Shown here in pieces: positions 1 to 5,894 of a stretch of DNA of 10,912 nucleotides. The stretch covers positions 1-10,912 of the forward strand of contig CAMLMI010000141.1 in the NCBI GenBank assembly GCA_946480965.1, in the 5' to 3' direction. Position numbers and translations under genes: made by a program. Below the pieces are notes generated by a model that was given only the letters and a program-made list of their open reading frames with translations, did not search any database and was not told the DNA's origin. Position 1 is the stretch's first letter. Every line of letters starts with the position of its first letter. Source of the stretch: an uncultured Verrucomicrobiales bacterium. GTDB taxonomy: Bacteria > Verrucomicrobiota > Verrucomicrobiae > Limisphaerales > CANJSG01.

Positions 1-49
1 ACGAGATCACCTTACGTGACTGGAGTTCAGACGTGTGCTCTTCCGATCT
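1..49 (+). other. Illumina P7/TruSeq sequencing adapter (non-genomic)
   Basis: Bases 1-7 are the end of the Illumina P7 oligonucleotide (acgagat). Bases 8-15 (caccttac) sit where the 8-base i7 index lies. Bases 16-49 match the TruSeq read-2 adapter from gtgactggag through cttccgatct. The match is continuous, so this is library-construction sequence left on the contig end, not organism DNA. Any reading frame crossing it is chimeric: on the minus strand it adds the known artefact peptide IGRAHV to the transaldolase, and on the plus strand it encodes the known artefact CSSDL. Genomic sequence begins at about base 50. Confidence 0.98.
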
Positions 50-731
50 TGCGGAAGGACGCGCCCATGACCTCGGTCTGGTAGCTGTAGGTCTTGTAGT
101 AGTTGTAGATGCGGGTGACGGAGACGACGCCGGGATCTTCCGCAGGAGCGTAGTCGGCCTTGCCGGTGCTCTTCTTATACCAGTCGAGGATACGGCCGAC
201 GAAGGGCGAGATGAGCTGCACGCCGGCTTCGGCGCAGGCGACGGCCTGGGCGAAGGAGAAGAGCAGGGTGAGATTGCAGTTGATGCCTTCCTTCTTCAGG
301 GCGGCGGCGGCTTGGATGCCCTCCCAAGTGGAGGCGATCTTGATCAACACGCGTTCACGGGGAATTCCGGCGGCATCGTAGAGGCCGATGAGCTTGCGGG
401 CTTTGGCCAAGGTGCCCTGATAGTCGAAGCTCAAACGGGCATCCACTTCCGTGGAGACGCGGTGGGGGACGATCTTGAGGATTTCGAGGCCAAAGGCGAC
501 GGCGAGGCGGTCGAGGGCGTCGTCCAACTTGGCGGCTCCGGAGAGGGAGGAGGGGACGGATTTCAAGGTGGCGTCGATCAGCTCGGCGTATTCCGGCATG
601 GTCGCGGCCTTGAGGAGGAGGCTGGGATTGGTGGTGGCGTCGCGCGGGGTGTATTTGCGCATGGCGGCGAAGTCGCCGGTGTCGGCCACGATCAGGCTGT
701 GGTTTTTGATCTGGGTCAGCAGGTCGTTCAT
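50..731 (-). CDS. tal: Transaldolase, 3'-truncated by adapter at contig end
   Basis: Transaldolase of the non-oxidative pentose phosphate pathway. It moves a dihydroxyacetone unit from sedoheptulose-7-phosphate to glyceraldehyde-3-phosphate through a lysine Schiff base in the cytoplasm. The sequence follows Escherichia coli TalB closely: VADTGD with Asp17, DATTNPS with Asn35, STEVDARL with Glu95, LIKIAST with the Schiff-base Lys131, [10 protein letters not shown] with Thr155, and [11 protein letters not shown] with Ser175 and Arg180. These are offset by at most one residue from the E. coli active site. The ATG at 729-731 matches the family N-terminus; no clear Shine-Dalgarno sequence is visible. 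About 227 genomic residues remain of a usual ~317, ending at MGASFR. The next codon is built partly from adapter, so the missing ~90 C-terminal residues reflect assembly, not gene decay. The gene is divergent from the flagellins. Confidence 0.97.
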
Positions 732-937
732 AGACAGAGGTGGGGAGCATATTCAGGCCACAGCGCCGGGCGCAACTGGGCGGACGGAGGGGATGCGGGA
801 AAGTTTTCGATGGAGGGAATCGAGCCCGCGCATGGCCGGTCGGCGGCGCGGGGCCGTGGCATCAAGGGGTTGCACAAGGACCGGAACCACGGGCGTTCCC
901 GGGGATGAGAAATCCGAAAGATTGTCGTTTCGCAGAC

Positions 938-964
938 TCAAGAATTCCGAGGGGTGGCCGATGA
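938..964 (+). promoter_or_regulatory. Sigma-28 (FliA)-type promoter of flagellin gene 1
   Basis: TCAAGAAT at 938-945, an 11-base spacer, then GCCGATGA at 957-964. The enteric FliA consensus is TAAAGTTT-N11-GCCGATAA, so the -10 matches 7 of 8 bases and the spacing is exact. The -35 is weaker. The same arrangement occurs before the second flagellin. Transcription should start near 971, giving an untranslated leader of about 130 nt. Between the transaldolase start and this site (732-937) I see no gene or convincing signal. Confidence 0.75.
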
Positions 965-1043
965 ATCAGGTGTCGTGTGACAACGGCATCCGGTAGCCAT
1001 CAAAAGCCGGAGAGGAAAACGGTGAGCCTCACGAAAATCCACC

Positions 1044-1100
1044 CGCGGCACGGATGCCGTGTATTCCCCCTTAGACCAAGGGTGACTCAAGGAAAGAGTC
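1044..1100 (+). promoter_or_regulatory. Structured leader of flagellin 1 with putative CsrA sites and masked RBS
   Basis: Three consecutive hairpins precede the flagellin ATG. Hairpin 1 pairs 1044-1050 with 1055-1061 (7 bp, one G-U) around loop CGGA and contains CACGGATG, which fits the CsrA motif CANGGANG. Hairpin 2 pairs 1068-1072 with 1078-1082. Hairpin 3 pairs GACTC 1084-1088 with GAGTC 1096-1100 and holds AAGGAAA in its loop, the ribosome binding site, 8 bases before ATG. The two loop GGAs are 39 nt apart. The second flagellin has the same three hairpins with compensating changes. Control by CsrA is an inference; the structure and motifs are seen directly. Confidence 0.6.
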
Positions 1101-1101
1101 T

Positions 1102-1926
1102 ATGATCATTAACACTAACGTTTCGGCCCAGAGCAGCGCCCGTCTGCTCAATGAATCCTCCTCGATGCTGTCCAAGTCGCTGTCGCGACTCTCCTCGGGG
1201 TCCAAAATCGTGTCTCCCGAGGATGATGCCGCAGGCTTGGCGGTGTCCCAACGGTTCGACGCGCAGATCAGCCGCACCAATGCTGCCCGCAGCAACATCG
1301 GCAACGCGATCTCGTTCAACCAGACCCAGGACGGATTCTTGCAGAAGGTGGGCAAGGCTTTGGACCGCATGAGCGAGCTGTCGATCCTGTCGCAGGACGT
1401 CACCAAGTCCGATTCGGACCGTGCCCTCTACGACAAGGAATTCACCGAGCTGAAGTCCTACATCACCAACACGGGGACGAAGGATTTCAACGGCGTCAGC
1501 CTCTTCGGGGGCGACACGCTTTCGGTCACGACCGACGGCGACACCAGCGGCGGCACCAGTGGCGCGTTCTCCATGGCGGGGGTGGACCTGGCCGGCACGA
1601 CGTATTCGTCGGCGACGGACAACACCATCAACGTGGCGACCACCACGGCAGCGGCCTCGGCCTTGACCAACATCAAGTCGGCCATCACGCAGCTGGCGAC
1701 GGACCGCGCTCAGATCGGTGCGAACATCGCACGCCTGAACTTCACCAACGAACAGTTGGGCGTCCTCAAGGACAACATTTCACAGGCCAACAGCCGCATC
1801 AAAGATGTGGATGTGGCCGAGGAAAGCACGAAATTCGCGCGCTACAACATCCTGGTCCAGGCCGGAACCGCGATGCTGGCGCAGGCGAACCAGACGCCGC
1901 AGGGCGCCCTGCGACTCCTGTCATAA
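1102..1926 (+). CDS. Flagellin, copy 1 (filament subunit)
   Basis: Flagellin of 274 residues, polymerising outside the cell into the flagellar filament after type III export. It has the full conserved N-terminal domain (residues 2-138, with LSSG 30-33, DDAAGLA 41-47, then the coiled segment to KDFNGVSLF) and C-terminal domain (about 188-274, ending QANQTPQGALRLLS). The variable middle is only about 50 residues of Gly/Ser/Thr/Ala-rich sequence, so this is a short flagellin without the outer D2/D3 domains. Arg89, Leu93 and Glu113 align with the Salmonella residues Arg90, Leu94 and Glu114 recognised by TLR5. There is no cysteine. The ATG is set by the MIINTNVSAQ start and the SD in the leader hairpin. 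It has its own promoter and terminator. The tandem copy downstream is about 85% identical without gaps. The gene could be called fliC, hag or fla; I leave the symbol open. Confidence 0.97.
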   Translation: MIINTNVSAQSSARLLNESSSMLSKSLSRLSSGSKIVSPEDDAAGLAVSQRFDAQISRTNAARSNIGNAISFNQTQDGFLQKVGKALDRMSELSILSQDVTKSDSDRALYDKEFTELKSYITNTGTKDFNGVSLFGGDTLSVTTDGDTSGGTSGAFSMAGVDLAGTTYSSATDNTINVATTTAAASALTNIKSAITQLATDRAQIGANIARLNFTNEQLGVLKDNISQANSRIKDVDVAEESTKFARYNILVQAGTAMLAQANQTPQGALRLLS

Positions 1927-1958
1927 GCGGGAGCGCGGCACCCGCAGCGGTCAGCGAG

Positions 1959-1997
1959 GACCGGCCGACGTGATGAACGTCGGCCGGTCTCTTTTTT
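1959..1997 (+). terminator. Intrinsic terminator of flagellin 1
   Basis: A perfect 12-bp GC-rich stem pairs 1959-1970 (GACCGGCCGACG) with 1978-1989 around a 7-base loop. It is followed by TC and six T residues at 1992-1997. It lies 32 bases after the flagellin stop codon and separates the two flagellin units. The terminator after the second flagellin has nearly the same stem. Confidence 0.93.
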
Positions 1998-2026
1998 GTC
2001 CACCGGCCGGGTGCCAAAGCTTCTCC

Positions 2027-2053
2027 TCAAGTATTCCGGGGGGGAGCCGATAC
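2027..2053 (+). promoter_or_regulatory. Sigma-28 (FliA)-type promoter of flagellin gene 2
   Basis: TCAAGTAT at 2027-2034, an 11-base spacer, then GCCGATAC at 2046-2053. The -10 matches 7 of 8 bases of GCCGATAA. The element aligns with the flagellin 1 promoter from CTCAAG through the ATTCCG and G-rich spacer to GCCGAT, while much of the flanking sequence has diverged. A start near 2060 would give a leader of about 135 nt. A small GACC-GCAA-GGTC hairpin (2061-2072) would lie at the very 5' end of the transcript. Confidence 0.75.
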
Positions 2054-2133
2054 ATTCATTGACCGCAAGGTCGGGGTGCCGGAGCCCAGATTTCACCGGA
2101 CGGGACAAGGCGATGCCCGCAATGAACTTCGCC

Positions 2134-2191
2134 CGTGGCATGGATGCCACGTCAGAGTCCCTCTTCGGAGGGGCGACTCACGGAAAGAGTC
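2134..2191 (+). promoter_or_regulatory. Structured leader of flagellin 2 with putative CsrA sites and masked RBS
   Basis: Same three-hairpin layout as the flagellin 1 leader. Hairpin 1 pairs 2134-2140 with 2145-2151 (7 perfect bp) around loop TGGA and contains CATGGATG, again a CANGGANG match. Relative to copy 1, a C-G pair is replaced by U-A and a G-U by G-C, so base changes keep the pairing. Hairpin 2 pairs CCCTC 2159-2163 with GAGGG 2168-2172 around a TTCG loop; its sequence differs from copy 1 but its position does not. Hairpin 3 pairs GACTC 2175-2179 with GAGTC 2187-2191, with ACGGAAA in the loop as the likely ribosome binding site. GGA to ATG spacing is 10 bases. The two loop GGAs are 40 nt apart. 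Confidence 0.6.
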
Positions 2192-2194
2192 TAT

Positions 2195-3019
2195 ATGGTC
2201 ATCAATACGAACGTTTCGGCCCAGAGCAGCTCCCGCTTGCTCTCCGAATCCTCCTCAATGCTGTCGAAGTCGCTGGCGCGACTCTCCTCCGGCTCCAAGA
2301 TCGTCTCCCCCGAGGACGACGCCGCCGGTTTGGCCGTTTCCCAACGGTTCGATGCGCAGATCAACCGCACCCAGGCCGCCAAGAGCAACATTGGCAACGC
2401 CGTCTCCTTCAACCAGACCCAGGACGGGTTCCTCCAGAAGGTCGGCAAGGCCCTGGACCGCATGTCCGAACTCGCGATCCTCTCGCAGGACGTCACCAAG
2501 TCCGACACGGACCGTGACCTCTACCAGAAGGAGTTCACCGAGCTGAAGACCTACATCACCAACACGGCGACGAAGGACTTCAACGGCGTCAGCCTGTTCG
2601 GCGGCAACACCCTGTCGGTCACGACCGACGGCGACACCAGCTCCGGCGACGCCGGCGCGTTCTCCATGTCCGGAGTGAACCTCTCGGCGGCTTCCTACAC
2701 GAACGCGACCGACAGCTCCTCGAGCGTGGCCACCACCACGGGCGCCGCGACCGCCCTGACCAACGTCAAGGCCGCGATCACCCAGCTCGCCACCGACCGC
2801 GCGCAGATCGGCGCCAACATCGCCCGTCTGAACTACACCAACGAACAGTTGGGCGTCCTCAAGGACAACCTCGCCGCCGCCAACAGCCGCATCAAGGATG
2901 TGGATGTCGCCGACGAGTCCACCAAATTTGCCCGTTACAACATCCTGGTTCAGGCAGGCACCGCGATGTTGGCCCAGGCAAACCAGACGCCGCAGTCCGC
3001 CCTCCGTCTGCTCTCGTAA
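2195..3019 (+). CDS. Flagellin, copy 2 (filament subunit)
   Basis: Second 274-residue flagellin. An upstream in-frame ATG at 2135 would add 20 residues encoded by the leader hairpins. The start at 2195 is preferred because it gives MVINTNVSAQ, aligned with copy 1, and lies just after the loop-exposed GGA. The N-domain (to about 138) and C-domain (about 188-274, ending QANQTPQSALRLLS) are nearly identical to copy 1. About half of the roughly 40 substitutions fall in the Ser/Thr/Ala/Gly-rich middle. Codon third positions appear more C/G-rich than in copy 1, so most coding differences are synonymous, implying an old duplication under purifying selection. With a separate sigma-28-type promoter and terminator, the filament may contain both subunits or the copies may be differently timed. 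The gene next door is not flagellar. Confidence 0.96.
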   Translation: MVINTNVSAQSSSRLLSESSSMLSKSLARLSSGSKIVSPEDDAAGLAVSQRFDAQINRTQAAKSNIGNAVSFNQTQDGFLQKVGKALDRMSELAILSQDVTKSDTDRDLYQKEFTELKTYITNTATKDFNGVSLFGGNTLSVTTDGDTSSGDAGAFSMSGVNLSAASYTNATDSSSSVATTTGAATALTNVKAAITQLATDRAQIGANIARLNYTNEQLGVLKDNLAAANSRIKDVDVADESTKFARYNILVQAGTAMLAQANQTPQSALRLLS

Positions 3020-3048
3020 GCAGCCGGTCGGCCACTCCGGTGGCTACG

Positions 3049-3083
3049 GCCCGGCCGGCGCGCAAGCGTCGGCCGGGCTTTTT
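3049..3083 (+). terminator. Intrinsic terminator of flagellin 2
   Basis: A 12-bp stem pairs 3049-3060 (GCCCGGCCGGCG) with 3067-3078 around loop CGCAAG. It contains one G-U pair and is followed by five T residues at 3079-3083. The core CCGGCC...GGCCGG arm is shared with the flagellin 1 terminator, so the duplicated unit includes its terminator. Confidence 0.92.
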
Positions 3084-3117
3084 CGTTTCCAGGACCGCGC
3101 GCCGACGGTCCAGGAGC

Positions 3118-3155
3118 CGCGCCGGGAACGGGGCCCCGTCCGGCGCGCCGTTTTT
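3118..3155 (+). terminator. Second terminator-like hairpin downstream of flagellin 2
   Basis: Arms CGCGCCGG (3118-3125) and CCGGCGCG (3140-3147) are perfectly complementary and enclose a further ACGGGG/CCCCGT palindrome, with a two-base bulge (GA) on the 5' side. CCG and then TTTTT (3151-3155) follow. A smaller hairpin, GGACCG 3092-3097 with CGGTCC 3106-3111, sits between this and the flagellin terminator. It may be a back-up terminator. Because no gene lies between, it could also end an unrecognised short transcript. Confidence 0.55.
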
Positions 3156-3342
3156 GCAGGACATTGGGAACCTTTGTCCATGTCCCGCCGGAGGGGCTTC
3201 TCCCAGCGTTTCCGTCACCAATCCCGACCCGCCGACCGGGCCGGTCCGGACGCCGCGCAGCGTCCGTGATGGCCGCAGGCCGGATCGGTTCCCGCCCCGG
3301 GCGGAACGGCGTGATTCGCGACTGCAACAATTCGGTCGAGGA

Positions 3343-3397
3343 ACGGACGGATCGATGGAACACGTTTCCTTCGGTCGATCCGTCCGTCCGTTTTCTT
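3343..3397 (+). promoter_or_regulatory. Long inverted repeat before the alcohol dehydrogenase start, attenuator-like
   Basis: A perfect 13-bp repeat, ACGGACGGATCGA at 3343-3355 and its complement at 3375-3387, encloses a 19-base loop with an inner GGAA/TTCC pairing. CCGTTTTCTT follows (to 3397), a weak T-rich tail. It ends 16 bases before the proposed TTG start of the dehydrogenase. TTCGGTCGA is also directly repeated at 3331-3339 and 3370-3378. It could be a leader terminator or attenuator for the dehydrogenase-aldolase operon, or a protein-binding operator. The stretch 3156-3342 shows no gene or promoter that I can support. Confidence 0.45.
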
Positions 3398-3412
3398 CCC
3401 GCAGAGCCTTCG

Positions 3413-4564
3413 TTGGAAGGGCGGTGCGTCCTCCTGCAACGTCCGCCGCAGATCCTGTTCGGCGACGGGGCTTCCGGCGAACTGGCCGCCAATTTCTCGG
3501 CGCGGGGGCTGCGCCATTGCCTCGTCATCACCAGCCCGTCGGTCCATCGCCTCTTCGGAGGCCGCTTGGCCGAGCTGCGCGCGGGTGGACTGCGGGTGAC
3601 GGTCTTCGACGGGGTTCGGCCCGAACCGACTCTCGCCGATTTCGACGCCTGTTTGGGTTTTGCCCGGCTCCAGCATCTCGACGGCATCCTCGGTGTCGGC
3701 GGCGGCAGTGTGCTCGATGTCGCCAAGCTCGCGGCCGCGTTGATCGGCGGACGGCAGCAGATCCATGAAGCCTTCGGCACGGGCCAATTGTCCGGTCGCC
3801 GGATCTTTCTCGGCTGCGTGCCGACGACCTCCGGAACCGGCAGCGAAGTTTCTCCCAACGCCGTGCTGCTCGACGTGGAAGCACGGATGAAGAAGGCGGT
3901 CATCAGTCCGCACTTGGTTCCCGACTTGGCCTGCGTCGATCCGCTGCTGACCCATTCGCTGTCGCCCGCCTTGACGGCCGCGACGGGGATGGACGCGCTG
4001 ACGCACTGCATCGAGGGCTTCGCCAACCGGAACGCCCATCCGGCGGTCGATCTGCATGCGCTGGAAGGCATCCGGCTCATCGGCCGCCATCTGTTGGACG
4101 CGGTCGTGGACGGATCGAACGCGGCGGCGCGGGCGGCCGTGGCGTTCGGCAGCCTGCAAGGCGGGCTTTGCCTGGGACCGGTCAACACGGCGGCGGTCCA
4201 CGCGCTCTCTTATCCGCTCGGCTGCGAATTCGGCATCGGCCACGGCCTCGCGAACGCGCTGCTCTTGCCGCACGTGATGCGCTGGAACCTTCCCGCCGCG
4301 CCGGATCGCTACGCCCGCATCGCCCGCGCCCTCGGCGTGGAAGCGAAGGCCGATCATCTCGGAACCGCCCGCGCGGGCGTGGAGCGGTTGGCCGAAATGC
4401 TGGCGGCGTGTCCGGTGCCGCAGCGGCTCTCCGAACTGGGCGTTCCGGAACGCGCCTTGCCCGATCTGGCCCGCTCCGCGTTGACCGTGAAACGGCTCCT
4501 GAAGAACAACCCGCGTCCCGTGTCCGAGGAAGACGCGCTCGCCATCTACCGGGCGGCTTTCTGA
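3413..4564 (+). CDS. Iron-containing alcohol dehydrogenase (group III, FucO-like fold)
   Basis: NAD(P)-dependent, metal-dependent alcohol dehydrogenase of the Fe-ADH family, expected to interconvert an aldehyde and an alcohol in the cytoplasm. From the TTG at 3413 the protein has 383 residues, the family's normal length. The nucleotide-binding motif GVGGGSVLDVAK lies near residues 94-105 and PTTSGTGSEVS near 137-146. The metal ligands are Asp194 and His198 (GMDALTHCIEGF), His263 (VHALSYPLG) and His277 (GIGHGLANALLLPHV), almost the same numbering as E. coli FucO. This, and the absence of a nearby ATG, support the TTG start. The frame stays open upstream to ATGs at 3269 and 3164, but that part is Arg/Pro-rich, unlike the family, and would span the 13-bp inverted repeat and read out of the hairpin region. 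The substrate is unknown. It is followed after 2 nt by an aldolase gene, so the two are almost certainly co-transcribed. Confidence 0.9.
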   Translation: MEGRCVLLQRPPQILFGDGASGELAANFSARGLRHCLVITSPSVHRLFGGRLAELRAGGLRVTVFDGVRPEPTLADFDACLGFARLQHLDGILGVGGGSVLDVAKLAAALIGGRQQIHEAFGTGQLSGRRIFLGCVPTTSGTGSEVSPNAVLLDVEARMKKAVISPHLVPDLACVDPLLTHSLSPALTAATGMDALTHCIEGFANRNAHPAVDLHALEGIRLIGRHLLDAVVDGSNAAARAAVAFGSLQGGLCLGPVNTAAVHALSYPLGCEFGIGHGLANALLLPHVMRWNLPAAPDRYARIARALGVEAKADHLGTARAGVERLAEMLAACPVPQRLSELGVPERALPDLARSALTVKRLLKNNPRPVSEEDALAIYRAAF

Positions 4565-4566
4565 CG

Positions 4567-5517
4567 ATGTCCCCTTCCGCTCCAGGCAAGAAACTCGGCG
4601 GCGTCGTGGTTCCGCTGGTCACGCCCATCGACGACGCGGGCGGCTTGGACGAGGCGGCCGTGGCGCGGTTGGTCGAGTTGCTCGTCCGTGGCCGGGTGCA
4701 GGGCGTGTTCGTCCTCGGGACCACCGGTGAGGCCCCGTCCGTGCCGGTGGCGATGAGGGACCGGTTGGTGGAATGCGTGCGTGTCGCTTCGGCCGGACGG
4801 CTGCTGGTCTATGCCGGCATCAGCGGCAACAGCTTCGCCGAAGCGGCGGCGGCGGGATCGCGGTATCTCACGGCGGGCGCGGACGCCGTGGTGGCCCACG
4901 TGCCCAGCTACTATGATCTCCAGCCACACGAATGCCTGGGCTACTTCACCGCGCTGGCGGACGAGCTCGGCCGCGACCTGATCCTCTACAACATTCCCGC
5001 GACCACCGGCATCTCCCTGCCTTTGGACGTGTGCGAAACGCTTTCGCACCATCGCGCCGTGGTGGGGCTGAAGGATTCGGAGAACGATCCGGCCCGGCTG
5101 CGGGAGTTGCTCCGGCGAATGGGCGGAAGGACGGATTTCTCGGTCTTTGTCGGCACCGGCGCGTTGATGGCCGAAGGGCTTCTGCTCGGCGCGGACGGCA
5201 TCGTGCCCAGCGTGGGCAACCTGTCGCCGGAACTCTGCCGAGAACTCTTCGACGCTGCCCAAGCGAAGGACGAAACCCGCTTGGCCCGGGCGCAGATTCG
5301 TTTCCAGGAAGTGTCCACGCTCTACCAACGCGGCCGGACCTTGGGCCAATCTCTGGCCGCGCTGAAGGCCGCCATGTCCTGCATCGGTCTCTGCGGCGGC
5401 GGAGTGCTGTCGCCGTTACAACCCGCCGGAGCCGCTGAACGCGCCGAGCTGCGCGCGGAACTGGCTAGGTTGGACTTGGTTTCCGGCTGGCCGACCGAAG
5501 CTCTCGGCGTTCGCTGA
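4567..5517 (+). CDS. DapA/N-acetylneuraminate lyase family aldolase
   Basis: A 316-residue class I aldolase of the dihydrodipicolinate synthase/N-acetylneuraminate lyase superfamily (TIM barrel, cytoplasmic), making or breaking pyruvate-containing 2-keto acids through a Schiff base. Catalytic elements are GTTGE (51-55), the Tyr pair in PSYYDLQP (115-116), YNIPATTG with Tyr141, and VVGLKDSEND with Schiff-base Lys169. These correspond to E. coli DapA Tyr133 and Lys161 at a constant offset of 8. Thr146 stands where DapA has Arg138, the residue that binds the substrate carboxylate in true dihydrodipicolinate synthase, so a lysine-pathway role is unlikely. It may be a sugar-acid or hydroxy-keto-acid aldolase. 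ATG 4567 lies 2 nt after the dehydrogenase stop and gives the family-length N-terminus. An aldolase next to an aldehyde-reducing enzyme suggests the second consumes the aldehyde released by the first. Confidence 0.9.
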   Translation: MSPSAPGKKLGGVVVPLVTPIDDAGGLDEAAVARLVELLVRGRVQGVFVLGTTGEAPSVPVAMRDRLVECVRVASAGRLLVYAGISGNSFAEAAAAGSRYLTAGADAVVAHVPSYYDLQPHECLGYFTALADELGRDLILYNIPATTGISLPLDVCETLSHHRAVVGLKDSENDPARLRELLRRMGGRTDFSVFVGTGALMAEGLLLGADGIVPSVGNLSPELCRELFDAAQAKDETRLARAQIRFQEVSTLYQRGRTLGQSLAALKAAMSCIGLCGGGVLSPLQPAGAAERAELRAELARLDLVSGWPTEALGVR

Positions 5518-5894
5518 CGGTTCCTAATTGCGTCGTGAGCCATCAGACAGAGCGGGGAAGTTCATCTTGTCCGCGTCTCTCGCGCCCTTTGCTTGAGACG
5601 ACGCTGGTCCTCCAATCCGCCGCTGTCGCTTTCCGGCGCTTGGCCAGATCCTGCAGATTCCCGGCCTCGCATGTCTTTTCGCGCCGGGTTTTCTTTGGAA
5701 AGGCCATGAGTTTTTGAAGAAAAGCCATGTTCAGTTTTTGGCAGGGCTCCATTGTCGGATCGTCACCCCGAAGCCCTGTGCGACCGCCACTGTCAGCCCT
5801 GTCCGATGGACCCGTTCTGGGATCATGCCACCGCCGGACCAGAAGCCGCTTCTCCCCGACAGCGAACCTCGCCGGTGCCCGGACAATGCCCGCC
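5518..5894 (+). other. Intergenic region without a supported gene
   Basis: 377 bases between the aldolase stop and the pseudopilin start. I see no convincing terminator, promoter or RNA gene. The only local structure is a weak imperfect direct repeat: GAAAGGCCATGAGTTTTTG near 5698-5716 and a similar GAAAAGCCATG...AGTTTTTG copy near 5719-5740. Open frames here, including the upstream extension of the pseudopilin frame to 5727, have no recognisable protein content. Confidence 0.5.

Noticed and set aside
740..780. Weak sigma-70-like promoter for transaldolase on the minus strand (TTGCGC, 18-base spacer, TATGCT).
   Set aside because: Only about half of the consensus bases match, and it would leave a leader too short for a normal ribosome binding site; not distinguishable from chance.
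33..908. A 291-codon plus-strand open frame opposite transaldolase.
   Set aside because: It starts inside the sequencing adapter (CSSDL artefact) and is the antisense shadow of a clear transaldolase; its Gly/Asp/Val-rich product has no recognisable domain.
2135..2194. Upstream ATG adding 20 residues to flagellin 2.
   Set aside because: These codons are the structured leader shared with copy 1. The MVINTNVSAQ start aligns with copy 1 and follows the GGA in the leader hairpin.
3164..3412. N-terminal extension of the alcohol dehydrogenase by 83 residues.
   Set aside because: It is Arg/Pro-rich, matches nothing in the family, crosses a 13-bp hairpin, and would make the protein far longer than the usual ~383 residues.
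5736..5757. Possible sigma-54 promoter (TTTTTGGCAGGGCTCCATTGTC).
   Set aside because: The distance between the GG and GC-like elements does not fit the strict -24/-12 spacing and the GC element is GT.
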